This document shows positions 20,024 through 28,980 of a stretch of 64,000 nucleotides of DNA, piece after piece. Below the pieces are notes generated by a model that saw only the letters and a list, made by a program, of their open reading frames with translations, was not told the origin of the DNA and ran no database searches. Position 1 is the first letter of the stretch. Each line of letters opens with the position of its first letter. The stretch is from Microbispora rosea subsp. aerata (GTDB lineage: Bacteria > Actinomycetota > Actinomycetes > Streptosporangiales > Streptosporangiaceae): NCBI RefSeq assembly GCF_014647835.1, contig NZ_BMPY01000018.1:62001-126000 (forward strand). The letters are read 5' to 3'. Made by a program: the position numbers and the translations under genes.

Positions 20024-21337
20024 TCAGGGGCGGCCGAGGGCGTGGTAGTCCCAGCCGGCCTCGCGCCAGGTCTCCGCGTTGAGCGCGTTGCGCCCGTCCA
20101 CGATCGCGCGGGCGGCGACGACCGCGCCCAGCTCCTCGGGGTCGAGGGCGACGAACTCCTGCCACTCGGTGAGCAGGAGCACCACCTCGGCCCCCCGGGT
20201 GGCCTCCAGGGCCGACTCGGCGTACCCGAGATGGGGGTGGGCCTTGCGGGCGTTGGCAAGGGCGGCCGGGTCGTAGACCGTGACCTGACCGCCCTGCTCG
20301 GCGAGCTTCACCGCCACGTCGAGCGCCGGGGAGTCGCGAATGTCGTCGGAGTTCGGTTTGAACGCCGCGCCCAGCACCGCGACCTTGCGGCCGTCGACCG
20401 ACCCGCCCACGATCTCGCGGGTGAGTTCGACCACCCGGGCGCGGCGGCGCAGGTTGATCTCGTCCACCTCGCGGAGGAAGGCGAGCGCCCGCTCAGCGCC
20501 CAGCTCCTCCGCCCTGGCCGCGAACGCCCTGATGTCCTTCGGCAGGCAGCCGCCGCCGAAGCCGAGGCCCGGGTTGAGATATCGGCCGCCGATCCGCTCG
20601 TCGTACGACAGGGCCTGGGCGAGCTGGGTGACGTCGCCGCCGGCGGCCTCGCAGACCTCGGCCATGGCGTTGATGAAGGAGATCTTGGTGGCCAGGAACG
20701 CGTTCGCGGCCGACTTGACCAGCTCGGCCGTGGCGAAGTCGGTCACCACGATCGGGACCTCGCCCAGGGGCGCGTAGACGTCCCGCAGCACCTTCTCGGC
20801 CCGCTCGGAGGTGACCCCGAGCACGATCCGGTCGGGGCGGAGCGTGTCCTGCACGGCGAAGCCTTCACGCAGGAACTCGGGGTTCCACGCCAGCTCGACC
20901 TGCATTCCGGCGGGCGAGAGCCGTACGAGCTTGTCGGCGAGGCGCTCGGCGGTGCCGACCGGCACGGTGGACTTGCCCACGACCAGGCACTCGCGGTCGA
21001 GGTGGGGAGCCAGGGACTCGACGACCGCGTCGAGGAAGGAGACGTCGGCGGCCTGCTCGCCCTTCTTCTGGGGCGTGCCCACGCAGATGAAGTGGACGTC
21101 GCCGAACTTCGCCACCTCCTCGTAGGAGGTGGTGAAGCGCAGCCGGCCCGCGTCGAGGTTGCGGCGGAGGAGCTCCTGCAGGCCGGGCTCGTGGATCGGC
21201 AGCTCACCACGCTGCAGCCGCTCGATCTTGCTCTGGTCCACGTCCAGACCGAGCACCTCGAAGCCCAGTTCGGCCATGCACGCCGCGTGCGTAGCACCCA
21301 GGTATCCGGTCCCCAACACAGTGAGGCGGTACGGCAC
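20024..21337 (-). CDS. UDP-glucose 6-dehydrogenase family protein
   Basis: Oxidises UDP-glucose to UDP-glucuronate with 2 NAD. 437 aa. NAD fold VLGTGYLGATHAAC; catalytic Cys about 264 in GLGFGGGCLPKDIRA; Lys in ELVKSAANAFLATKIS; FKPNSDDIRDSPAL is the C-terminal nucleotide-binding signature. GTG 21337 (PYRLTVLGTGYLG) with GGGGAG upstream is chosen over the longer open frame. UDP-glucuronate could feed the envelope polymers encoded further on. A related activity on GDP-mannose or UDP-ManNAc cannot be excluded. Confidence 0.9.
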   Translation of the reverse strand: MPYRLTVLGTGYLGATHAACMAELGFEVLGLDVDQSKIERLQRGELPIHEPGLQELLRRNLDAGRLRFTTSYEEVAKFGDVHFICVGTPQKKGEQAADVSFLDAVVESLAPHLDRECLVVGKSTVPVGTAERLADKLVRLSPAGMQVELAWNPEFLREGFAVQDTLRPDRIVLGVTSERAEKVLRDVYAPLGEVPIVVTDFATAELVKSAANAFLATKISFINAMAEVCEAAGGDVTQLAQALSYDERIGGRYLNPGLGFGGGCLPKDIRAFAARAEELGAERALAFLREVDEINLRRRARVVELTREIVGGSVDGRKVAVLGAAFKPNSDDIRDSPALDVAVKLAEQGGQVTVYDPAALANARKAHPHLGYAESALEATRGAEVVLLLTEWQEFVALDPEELGAVVAARAIVDGRNALNAETWREAGWDYHALGRP

Positions 21338-21368
21338 GGCATGCTCCCCTCTTACCGACTCTTTGTGA

Positions 21369-21390
21369 TCTGGCATGGTACCGGGCCAGA
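21369..21390. promoter_or_regulatory. Inverted repeat in the UGD/acyl-CoA dehydrogenase divergent region
   Basis: TCTGGC and GCCAGA flank a 10-bp spacer containing GGTACC, about 30 bases upstream of the UGD start. Possible operator; weak evidence. Confidence 0.3.
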
Positions 21391-21548
21391 CAACTGCCCC
21401 GTGAGCCACCTGGGCAAACCGGCGCCTGGCCCCCACGGTACGGCTCGGGACGCGCTCGGTCGACGCCAGGTCACCACTTCCTCACCCTTGTCAGGGGCTT
21501 CTGTCAATGATCACGCCTACTGATTGGTAACTTTATAGTCGGACGTCC

Positions 21549-21554
21549 TAGTAT
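21549..21554 (+). promoter_or_regulatory. -10 box of a probable leaderless acyl-CoA dehydrogenase promoter
   Basis: TAGTAT lies exactly six bases before ATG 21561; a TTGGTA at 21524-21529 may be the -35 box (19-bp spacer). Confidence 0.55.
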
Positions 21555-21560
21555 CTCGAT

Positions 21561-22724
21561 ATGAGCTTCCCTCTGTACGCACCCGCCGAGGAGCACCAGA
21601 TGCTCCGTGAGACGGTCCGGGCCCTGGCCGACGAGAAGATCGCCCCGCGTGCCGCGGAGGCCGACGAGACCGAGGAGTTTCCCTGGGAGGTCTACAAGGA
21701 CCTCGTCGCGGCCGACCTGCACGCCGTGCACATCCCCGAGGCGTACGGCGGTGCGGGCGCCGACGCGCTCGCGACCGTGATCGTGATCGAGGAGGTCGCC
21801 CGCGCGTGCGCCTCCTCCTCGCTGATCCCAGCCGTCAACAAGCTCGGCACCGTGCCGTTGCTGCTGTCGGCGTCGGAGGAGCTCAAGCGGCGTTACCTGC
21901 CGCCGGTCGCCCGGGGCGAGGCGATGTTCTCCTACGCCCTGAGCGAGCCGGAGGCCGGTTCGGACGCCGCCTCGATGAAGACCAGGGCCGAGCGCGACGG
22001 CGACCACTACGTGCTCAACGGCACGAAGATGTGGATCACCAATGCCGGCGTGTCAGAGTACTACACGGTCATGGCGGTGACCGACCCGTCGGCCGGCGCG
22101 CGGGGGATCTCGGCGTTCGTGGTGGAAAAGAGCGACGAGGGCGTGTCGTTCGGGGCCAAGGAGCGCAAGCTCGGCATCAAGGGCTCGCCGACCCGCCAGG
22201 TCATCTTGGACAACGTCCGCATCCCGGCCTGGCGGATGATCGGCGAGCCGGGCACGGGGTTCAAGACGGCGCTGGCCACGCTGGACCACACCCGGATCAC
22301 GATCGCCGCCCAGGCGCTCGGCATCGCCCAGGGCGCGCTGGACTACGCGCTGGGATACGTCAAGGAGCGCAGGCAGTTCGGCCGGCCGATCGCCGACTTC
22401 CAGGGCCTGCAGTTCATGCTGGCCGACATGGCGATGAAGCTGGAGGCGGCCCGGCAGCTCACCTACGCCGCCGCCGCCAAGTCGGAGCTGGCGATGAACG
22501 GCACCCCGGTCAAGGACCTCACGTTCTTCTCCAGCGCCGCCAAGTGCGCGGCCTCGGACGCCGCGATGGAGATCACCACCGACGCGGTGCAGCTCCTCGG
22601 CGGCTACGGCTACACGCGGGAGTTCCCGGTCGAGCGCATGATGCGCGACGCCAAGATCACCCAGATCTACGAGGGCACCAACCAGATCCAGCGCATGGTC
22701 ATGGCCCGCCAGCTCCTCAAGTAG
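21561..22724 (+). CDS. Acyl-CoA dehydrogenase
   Basis: FAD enzyme that introduces a double bond in acyl-CoA during fatty-acid or branched amino-acid breakdown. 387 aa, full length. FAD and substrate signatures are YALSEPEAGSDAASMKT, NGTKMWITNAG and the C-terminal GGYGYTREFPVERMMRDAK; the catalytic Glu lies in QIYEGTNQIQRMVMAR. Its short/medium- or branched-chain preference cannot be told. The start codon directly follows a -10 box. It is divergent from the UGD gene. Confidence 0.95.
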   Translation: MSFPLYAPAEEHQMLRETVRALADEKIAPRAAEADETEEFPWEVYKDLVAADLHAVHIPEAYGGAGADALATVIVIEEVARACASSSLIPAVNKLGTVPLLLSASEELKRRYLPPVARGEAMFSYALSEPEAGSDAASMKTRAERDGDHYVLNGTKMWITNAGVSEYYTVMAVTDPSAGARGISAFVVEKSDEGVSFGAKERKLGIKGSPTRQVILDNVRIPAWRMIGEPGTGFKTALATLDHTRITIAAQALGIAQGALDYALGYVKERRQFGRPIADFQGLQFMLADMAMKLEAARQLTYAAAAKSELAMNGTPVKDLTFFSSAAKCAASDAAMEITTDAVQLLGGYGYTREFPVERMMRDAKITQIYEGTNQIQRMVMARQLLK

Positions 22725-22772
22725 GGCTCCGCACCCCGCCTGCCGTACGCGGCGGCGGGGTTCGCCGTCGGG

Positions 22773-23178
22773 TCAGGCGTCCGCCCGGAGGTTGCCGAGC
22801 AGGTCCTCGGTGTAGGCGAGCAGGCGCTCGGCGTCGCCGGGATCGAGCGTCCTCAGCGAGCGGTCGACCGGCTTGCCGCGGTCGACCGCGGTGAGCGCGC
22901 CGGCCGGCGGGTGGTCGATCCACTCGACGATCGGACGGATCGACTCGGCCACCGGGCGCGCGAAGAGCGCCGCGAGCGCCCTGATGGTTCCTCGGACCAG
23001 CGGGTTCCGGTGGCCGTTCACCCCGCTGCGGGTGAAACCGGGGTGGTAGAGGACGTAGCGCGCCCGGTTCCCGGCCTGGGCGGCGAACGCGACGCCGAGC
23101 AGGTCGTTGGCGCGTGCCGCCTGAAGCTGGGCGAGCACCTGGCCATACCGGCGTGTCAGCTGGGGGATCCCGCGTCCG
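22773..23178 (-). pseudogene. 5'-truncated short-chain dehydrogenase
   Basis: The readable product is only the C-terminal 130 or so residues of an SDR: ANDLLGVAFAAQAGN, RYVLYHPGFTRSG (the region after the catalytic Tyr-Lys), RPIVEWIDHPPAGALTA, ending DLLGNLRADA. The Rossmann glycine motif and the catalytic Tyr are absent, and the sequence before residue RRYGQ has no SDR character. The break coincides with the start of the HxlR gene on the other strand. Such SDRs often lie divergently from an HxlR regulator, so a deletion of the promoter and 5' half is the simplest history. Confidence 0.7.
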
Positions 23179-23529
23179 GTGCCTATCGACGAGCTCGAAG
23201 CCTGCCCGGTGGGGGAGCTGTTCCGGCGTCTCGGCGACAAATGGAGCATGCTGCTGCTGATCCTGCTCGGCGGCCGGCCCCATCGCTACAACGAGCTGCA
23301 CCGCGCGATCGAGGGCATCAGCCAGCGCATGCTCACCCGTACGCTGCGCGCCCTGGAGGCCGACGGCCTGGTGCGCCGCGAGGTGCACCCGACCGTGCCC
23401 CCCAGCGTCGAGTACAGCCTGACCCCCCTCGGCCGTACCCTGCTGGAGCCCGTGTCCGCGCTGGCCGACTGGGCGGTGCGGCACGAGGCCTCCCTCAGGG
23501 AGGCCCGCTCCCGGCACACCGGCGTCTAA
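23179..23529 (+). CDS. HxlR-family transcriptional regulator
   Basis: 116 aa winged helix. The usual Cys near the N-terminus (EACPVGELF) is followed by LGDKWSMLLL, HRYNELHRAIEGISQRMLTRTL and DGLVRREVHPTVPPSVEYSLTPLG, diagnostic of HxlR. GTG 23179 gives a start just before the domain, but the join to the truncated SDR gene lies right here, so the native start or promoter may be lost. Members often sense electrophiles or redox state through that Cys; no target is evident now that the neighbour is broken. Confidence 0.85.
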   Translation: MPIDELEACPVGELFRRLGDKWSMLLLILLGGRPHRYNELHRAIEGISQRMLTRTLRALEADGLVRREVHPTVPPSVEYSLTPLGRTLLEPVSALADWAVRHEASLREARSRHTGV

Positions 23530-23914
23530 CCTCCGGCGAGTAGCCCACTCCTTCTCCCGTACGGGCAGGCGGGGGTTCTTGCGTCCGATCAACCGAGGCC
23601 CGCGTCGGCGATGTGCCGGCGTTCGGCCGGGAATTCCATACCAGCCCATACCCCCGGGCGACGGGTCTGTTCCGCACGGATCGGGCGTCGCGCTGAGTGA
23701 GCGTGAAGTCCACGAATATCCCGGGCGGCGAGCTTCGGCTTCGGTGTCTGGGAACCGCTCGGTCGCATCTCGGGGAGGGCAGGGGCCGCCGAGGCGTCGA
23801 TGCCCGGACTGAGGTGGTGAGCCATGCCGCCGGGTGCTCGCCCGAGTGGTTCAGACGATAGGAATCCGGGGCAAATGTGATCCCAATGTCATACAGATCC
23901 GCCATCGTGGAGGG
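23530..23914. other. Non-coding gap of 385 bases
   Basis: No convincing coding frame, tRNA or terminator. Scattered ATG frames on both strands are short and have random codon use. The last 60 bases before 23915 are less GC-rich than average and probably hold the promoter of the FUSC-type gene, but no clear boxes are seen. Confidence 0.5.
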
Positions 23915-25012
23915 GTGCGAACGTGGCTCGGTGATCAGGTGAGGAAACGGCTGGGCACGTTCGGACTGATCGTGCCCTCCATCGCGCAGTGTGCCGTCGG
24001 CTCGGCGCTGGCCTGGGTCGTCGCCGTCCATCTGCTGGGGCACGAGCACCCCCTCTTCGCGCCGATCGCGGTGATGATCTGCGTGGGCATGGGGCTCGGC
24101 CAGCGGCTGCGCAGGCTGGTCGAGCTGGTGGTCGGCGTCAGCTTGGGCGTGGGCATCGGCGGCCTGCTGGTGACCTGGATCGGCTCGGGCCCCTGGCAGC
24201 TGGCGCTCGTGATCGCGCTGGCGATGGGCGTCGCGGCGCTGCTGGACGACGGCGAGCTGTTCGTGACGCAGGTCGGGTCGTCCGCGGTGCTGGTCGCCAT
24301 GCTGGTCCCGGGCGAGGACGCGAGCGGGCTGGAGCGCATGGCCGACGCGCTCACCGGCGGCATCATCGGCATCGCCGCGGTCGCCCTGCTGCCCGCCAGC
24401 CCGCTCACCATCGTGGGCAAACACCTGTCCGGCGTGCTGGACGCCTTCTCCACCATGCTGGAACAGGCGGCGGAGGCGATCGAAAAGGGCGACGCGGACC
24501 TGGCCGCAGAGGCGCTGGAGTGCGGGCGCAGGACTCAGACCGCGGTCGAGGAGTTCGCGGCGGCGCTGGACAACAGCAAGGAGATCATCAGGATCTCGCC
24601 GCTGCGCTGGCATCACCGGGGCAGGCTGGCCAGGTATCAGACCGCCGCCCTACCGGTGGACCTGGCGCTGCGCAACGCGCGGGTGCTGGTGCGCCGCACG
24701 CTCGCGGCGATGGGGGAGCCCAGCCCGCCGCCGGTCGCGCTGGCCGAGATCCTGCGCGAGGTCTCGGAGGCGGCGCTGCTGCTCCAGCTCGAACTGGGGG
24801 CCGGGCGGGAGCCGATGCTGACCAGGCAGGCGTTGCTCGCCGTCGCCGCCCGGGAGCGGCCCAAGAACCTGGGCTTCTCGGCGAACGTCATCATCGCGCA
24901 GCTTCGCTCCATCGCCGTCGACCTGCTCCAGGCGACCGGCATGGATCACGACACGGCCTCGGCCTCGCTGACCCCGCTGGACGACATGAGCGGCGAAAGC
25001 ACGCGCGGCTGA
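23915..25012 (+). CDS. FUSC-family / aromatic acid exporter-like membrane protein
   Basis: 365 aa. Six membrane segments in the first 180 residues include VGSALAWVVAVHLLG, FAPIAVMICVGMGLGQRLRR (typical of FUSC/ArAE proteins) and a repeat ending VALLPASPLTIV. A cytoplasmic helical domain follows, with EECGRR-like charged helices and ENSKEIIRISPLRW-type sequence. GTG 23915 (RTWLGDQVRKRLG) follows GGAGGGG. By family it may export aromatic or other small acids as an oligomer; the actual substrate is unknown. Confidence 0.82.
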   Translation: MRTWLGDQVRKRLGTFGLIVPSIAQCAVGSALAWVVAVHLLGHEHPLFAPIAVMICVGMGLGQRLRRLVELVVGVSLGVGIGGLLVTWIGSGPWQLALVIALAMGVAALLDDGELFVTQVGSSAVLVAMLVPGEDASGLERMADALTGGIIGIAAVALLPASPLTIVGKHLSGVLDAFSTMLEQAAEAIEKGDADLAAEALECGRRTQTAVEEFAAALDNSKEIIRISPLRWHHRGRLARYQTAALPVDLALRNARVLVRRTLAAMGEPSPPPVALAEILREVSEAALLLQLELGAGREPMLTRQALLAVAARERPKNLGFSANVIIAQLRSIAVDLLQATGMDHDTASASLTPLDDMSGESTRG

Positions 25013-25083
25013 GGCAAGCCGTCCCTCTCTCCGTACGGCAACGCGGGACCGCGTGGCATGGGGGATCTGCGCTCTTGGACTGG

Positions 25084-25287
25084 TTATGCCTCGAAAATGG
25101 GCGAGATCAGATAGAAGACCCCTCCCGGGAACAGGAGGCCGACCAGGGACGCGAGACCGTACACGAGGTGCATCGCGGCCGTCCCGCCGAGCGTGAACGC
25201 GATCGCGGCGATGATCTGGACGATGAACAGGATGAGTTCGATTACACCGAGGATCAACGCGGCGATCAGACGGATCAGGAACCACAA
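25084..25287 (-). CDS. Small membrane protein, start uncertain
   Basis: 67 aa from a TTG at 25287. Two long hydrophobic stretches (LIAALILGVIELILFIVQII and YGLASLVGLLFPGGVFYLI) and GC-rich third codon positions suggest real coding. There is no ribosome site before the TTG. Upstream the same frame stays open as TTTPPSRIFRRWG without any ATG or GTG until a stop, and an ATG at 25355 is in another frame. A frameshift or loss of the natural start is therefore possible. Function unknown. Confidence 0.5.
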   Translation of the reverse strand: MWFLIRLIAALILGVIELILFIVQIIAAIAFTLGGTAAMHLVYGLASLVGLLFPGGVFYLISPIFEA

Positions 25288-25437
25288 ACCCCAGCGGCGG
25301 AAGATCCGCGATGGTGGAGTCGTCGTAGGCCCACCAAGGTCGCGGGCTCGATCATGTCCATGCGTCGTGCCGCGGCGGCGGGTCGTGCGGAGCGGATCCG
25401 TTCATGCGGAAATCCCCGGGCACCTCGGCATCGTGCG

Positions 25438-25902
25438 TCATCGGCGTTCCGTCTCGCCGGAAGGCGTGCCGCCGCGGTTGCGGATACGGGTGGCGGCGGC
25501 CTCCGGATCGGCCACCTGGACGACGACGTACGACAGGGGTCCCTCGTTCAATGTGATCTCCAGCGCGGGCAGCCGCTGGCCGGTCAGCCAGTACGACTTG
25601 CCGTCGGGAGCCATGTAGGTGCCTGCCGTCAGACCCGGGAAGAAGACGGCGCCGTAACGGAGGCCGGGCGCCCGGACACCTCCCGGCAGGACCACGGACA
25701 CCCGCGAGACGGCCTCCGAGGGGAGACGAAGATTCCAGCGCAGCGAGAGGATTTTGAACACGCCGCGCGGCCTTATCAGAATCTCTCGCTCCGAGACCGA
25801 GATCTCCGCCAGGTCGCCCGACTTGGCCAGTGCCACTCCGTGGAGGACCACTCCCAGAATCACCACAAGCGGCAATGCGACCTGCAGGAGATCCGAAGTC
25901 AT
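25438..25902 (-). CDS. Hypothetical membrane-anchored protein
   Basis: 154 aa: one N-terminal membrane helix (VALPLVVILGVVLHGVAL) followed by a beta-rich domain (ISVSEREILIRPRGVFKILSLRW, quoted as ISVSEREILIRPRG) that resembles a small PH-like fold and ends in VQVADPEAAATRIRNRGG. GGGCTGA precedes the ATG at 25902. No family assigned. It lies in the worn segment between two remnants but its own frame is intact. Confidence 0.6.
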   Translation of the reverse strand: MTSDLLQVALPLVVILGVVLHGVALAKSGDLAEISVSEREILIRPRGVFKILSLRWNLRLPSEAVSRVSVVLPGGVRAPGLRYGAVFFPGLTAGTYMAPDGKSYWLTGQRLPALEITLNEGPLSYVVVQVADPEAAATRIRNRGGTPSGETERR

Positions 25903-25955
25903 TCAGCCCGCCTCGCTTTCCCGAACGGGTTGTTCGCCCGAGCCGCTGAAAACAA

Positions 25956-26165
25956 TCATGCCAGCCGATTCCGTTTCTGCGCTTTCGCGTCGTCAGCGTG
26001 GGTCCCCTGCCGGAAGGCCGTCCCTTCGGCGGTGTCGTGGCCGGTGACCATCGCCATGATCGCGCCCTCACCAGGGGCGATCTCGACCTGCGTGGCGACT
26101 TGCGGGTCGTTCCGGTGAACGTACGCGTCGATGGAACGCTGCGCCGTCCGGGGCATGGCCGGCAT
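25956..26165 (-). pseudogene. Relic of a class A penicillin-binding protein
   Basis: The frame reads AQRSIDAYVHRNDPQVATQV, then EIAPGEGAIMAM, which matches the segment between the transglycosylase and transpeptidase domains of actinobacterial PBP1 proteins (TTID..AQRAIDAYVH..DPQVATQ..PGTGAI). Similarity starts in LRQTTAIMP just upstream (about 26180) and stops after about 45 residues; no transglycosylase or SxxK transpeptidase motif is present on either side. It is a fragment, not a gene. Confidence 0.6.
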
Positions 26166-26303
26166 GATCGCGGTCGTCTGCCGGAGCCGCCGTCTGCCGG
26201 GACTGTCGTCCGCAGGAGCCGTCGTCTGCCGGGGCCGCGACGTGTACTCCCGGCGACCCCGCATGCGATGTGCCTTTCGCGGCCGGCGCAGCAGGTCGCC
26301 GGG

Positions 26304-26337
26304 GACATCGAGCCGCGGGGGACATCGAGCCGCGGGG
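26304..26337 (+). repeat. Two tandem copies of a 17-bp unit
   Basis: GACATCGAGCCGCGGGG occurs twice head to tail. Upstream, 26170-26245, CGTCTGCCGG-like strings recur. The whole stretch 26166-26405 shows no gene. Confidence 0.8.
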
Positions 26338-26405
26338 GATTGCGGCGGCGTTTCAGGTCCCCGCGCCAGAGATCCTCGATGTCTGCATCGTGCGAAGATG
26401 TCGCA

Positions 26406-27353
26406 ATGTTGTTCCGGGTGACGCTGGCCGCAGTGGTGGCCGCCCCAGCATTCATGATCACTCCCCAGGCCGCCGCCGCGTCGGCCGCGCCCGTGATCCG
26501 TTACGCCGGACTCGCTTCCTGCCTCCAGGCCGACGGCGGCCGGCGTCCGTGCGGCCCGCTGAAGCTGTGGCTCAGCGACGGCCGCGTCGTCCCGCTGCCC
26601 GGCGCGCGCAGGACGGTGGGGGACGACGAGTACGTCACCGCCGCCGTGGTCGCGGTCTCCCAGGACGGCGCGCGGGCCGCGTACTTCGACGGGAAAGACG
26701 GCGTGCTCACGATCTGGACGGCCGCCACCGGCAGGGCGCGCGAGATCCCCGCCGTGACCTGGCCCGACGACCTCCAGATGAACGCGCTGACCCTCTCACC
26801 GGGCGGCCGCTATGTCGGCATGCGCGGCGTGGACGCCTCCGAGCGGGAGGTCGACCGCGTTGTGGACACGGCCACCGGGAAGACCTTCACCCTGCCGAGG
26901 GGATATCAGACCTGGGACTTCGACCCGGCCGGCACACGCGTGATGGCGGGCGACAACCGTACGGCGGTGCTGTACGCCACCGGCACGTGGTCGGTGAAGC
27001 TGCGGCGGTCCGTCTACATGCGGGGCGACCTCGCCCCCGACGGTGTCACCGTGGCCGGCACCACGTGGACGAAGACCGGTCGTTCCGTCAGGAACACGGT
27101 CGTCACGCGCAACCTGGCCACCGGAAAGAGAAGCACCATCCCCATCCGGCTCAAGGCGGGCGAGACTCCGGTGCGTACGCGCTGGGACAAGGCCGGGCAC
27201 CTCGATGTGCTGACCCGCGTCGACCGCACCGTGCGCGGCGACCTCCGCAGGACGCACACCTGGTATCGGCTCAACCGCACGACCCACCAGCTTCGGCGGC
27301 TCGACTCCTTCGTCATCCCGTCCTCGGTGGGCGGTTACGTCCTCCCCGGCTGA
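26406..27353 (+). CDS. Secreted beta-propeller-like protein
   Basis: 315 aa with a signal peptide (LFRVTLAAVVAAPAFMITPQ, cleavage probably after AAAASA). The mature part contains repeated blades of the form AVSQDGARAAYFDGKDGVLTIW, LTLSPGGRYVGMRG, FDPAGTRVMAGD and DLAPDGVTVAGT, as in WD40/TolB-like propellers. No catalytic motif is seen. The ATG at 26406 has no clear ribosome site. It is convergent with the LCP gene. An extracellular role is clear; the function is not. Confidence 0.75.
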   Translation: MLFRVTLAAVVAAPAFMITPQAAAASAAPVIRYAGLASCLQADGGRRPCGPLKLWLSDGRVVPLPGARRTVGDDEYVTAAVVAVSQDGARAAYFDGKDGVLTIWTAATGRAREIPAVTWPDDLQMNALTLSPGGRYVGMRGVDASEREVDRVVDTATGKTFTLPRGYQTWDFDPAGTRVMAGDNRTAVLYATGTWSVKLRRSVYMRGDLAPDGVTVAGTTWTKTGRSVRNTVVTRNLATGKRSTIPIRLKAGETPVRTRWDKAGHLDVLTRVDRTVRGDLRRTHTWYRLNRTTHQLRRLDSFVIPSSVGGYVLPG

Positions 27354-27438
27354 GCCGCGCGGCAACGGCCCGCTCCCGCACGCCGGATGCCGCAACCGTC
27401 CCCGAAGCCGTCTCCTGTGGGGGGCGCCGGGGAGCGCG

Positions 27439-28926
27439 TCAACGCTTGCAGATGTTCTGCGTCGCGGTGCGGGCGACGGGAGTGGCCTGCGGCGTGGCGG
27501 AAGGCGACGCGGCCGGGGCCGCGGTCACCGTCACCTTCTTCACGTCGTGGTTGTTCTGGCCCACGACGACCTCGATGCCGGCGAGGTCCGGCTGCTCGCG
27601 CAGCTCCGCGCCCGGGATCGCGGCGGCCACCGTACGCGCCGAGTCCTCACGGCCGGGCGGGTAGCGGACGACCGTGGTGACGAAGTCACGGCGGGCCGTG
27701 TCGCCGGGAGGCGACGGCACCATGAACCCCACCTCGATGAGGCGGGCCCTCGTGGCCGCGCCGAGGCCGGTGATGGACGTCCCGTTGAGCACCTTGACCG
27801 CGATCCGCCCCGGCGGGATCGTGAGCGCCGTCGGCGAGGCGGACGGCGAGGGCGAACCCGAAGGGGCGGGGGAGGAGGCCTTCACCGACGGCTTCACGAG
27901 AGGCTGGTCGGCGTCGATCCGCCGGAACAGGTCGCGCGCGGCCTCCTTGTCCCACAGCACCGCCGACTCGCCCGTCGGCGTGCGGTAGTTCACCTCGGCC
28001 AGCGGCACGGTCGCGAACGACACGTCGTCGGTCGAGACGTCCTTGAGCTGGTTGGCCAGGTCGAGCAGGTTGTCGGCCAAAGCGGGGTCTACGGTGAGCG
28101 TCTTGAGCGTGGAGTCGACCAGCCCGGCGAGCTTGGCCGGGTTGGCCAGCGTGCCGCCGCTGAGCGCCTTGCCGAGCAGCGCGGAGATGACCTGCTGCTG
28201 CCGGTCGATCCGGTCGAGGTCGGAGCGGGCCGTGGCCCTGGTGCGGGCGTACGCGAGCGCCTGGACCCCGTCCAGCGTGTACGTCCCCGGTTGCAGGGAC
28301 AGCTTGGTCTTCGGGTCGTCGATGGCCACCGGGGTGCAGACGGTGACCCCGCCGAGCGACTCCACCACGTCGATGAACCCGAGCACGTTCACCTCGACGT
28401 AGTGGTTCATGCGCAGCCCCGTCGCCTGCTCCACCGTCTTGACCGTCAGCTTGGCGCCGCCGAACTGGTACGCGGAGTTGATCTTGTGCTCGCCCTTGCC
28501 GGGGATCGTCGTCCAGGTGTCCCTGGGCAGGCTGACGACGGTGACCTTGCGGTGATCCTCCGACAGGTGGATCACCATCATCGTGTCGGTGCGCTCGCCG
28601 ACGTCGCGGCCGAGGTGGAGCTGGTTCTGCTGACGCCTGGTCAGGTTGTCGCGCTTGTCCACGCCCACCAGCAGGATGTTCATCGCCCCGGTGGGCGCGG
28701 TCGCGCTGGTGCCGGCGTCCACCGACTTCAGTTTCGACGCCGCGTAGTTCGGCGCGAGCCACGCGACGCCCGAGCCGATCAGCACGACCCCGGACAGCGA
28801 GCCCGAAATAACCAGAGATCGGAGGCTTGTCCTCCGTCGGCGGGCGCGTTGCGCCGTCAGCCTCACCCCGCCGTACCCGTCGCCCCCAATGCGGACGCCG
28901 GAGTCCTCCTCATGGTCGCCGGGCAT
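27439..28926 (-). CDS. LytR-CpsA-Psr family protein with LytR_C domain
   Basis: LCP enzymes move phosphate-containing glycopolymers from their polyprenyl carrier onto peptidoglycan, outside the membrane. 495 aa: short cytoplasmic part, one membrane helix (about 35-57, SGVVLIGSGVAWLA), LCP domain with ERTDTMMVIHLS, VSLPRDTWTTIPG, the Arg-rich YARTRATARSDLDRI, a Pro/Ser linker, then a LytR_C domain (IAVKVLNGTSITGLG). ATG 28926 is divergent from a glycosyltransferase with only about 45 bases between. It is one of two LCP proteins in this envelope region. Confidence 0.93.
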   Translation of the reverse strand: MPGDHEEDSGVRIGGDGYGGVRLTAQRARRRRTSLRSLVISGSLSGVVLIGSGVAWLAPNYAASKLKSVDAGTSATAPTGAMNILLVGVDKRDNLTRRQQNQLHLGRDVGERTDTMMVIHLSEDHRKVTVVSLPRDTWTTIPGKGEHKINSAYQFGGAKLTVKTVEQATGLRMNHYVEVNVLGFIDVVESLGGVTVCTPVAIDDPKTKLSLQPGTYTLDGVQALAYARTRATARSDLDRIDRQQQVISALLGKALSGGTLANPAKLAGLVDSTLKTLTVDPALADNLLDLANQLKDVSTDDVSFATVPLAEVNYRTPTGESAVLWDKEAARDLFRRIDADQPLVKPSVKASSPAPSGSPSPSASPTALTIPPGRIAVKVLNGTSITGLGAATRARLIEVGFMVPSPPGDTARRDFVTTVVRYPPGREDSARTVAAAIPGAELREQPDLAGIEVVVGQNNHDVKKVTVTAAPAASPSATPQATPVARTATQNICKR

Positions 28927-28980
28927 TCCCGTCCTCCGGTTGCCGTCTCCACCCCTCCGTACAGTAGCGTGAGCGCCGCC

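Noticed and set aside
23840-23880. tRNA-like string with GTGGTTCAGACGAT
   Set aside because: No acceptor stem, anticodon arm or T-loop can be drawn.
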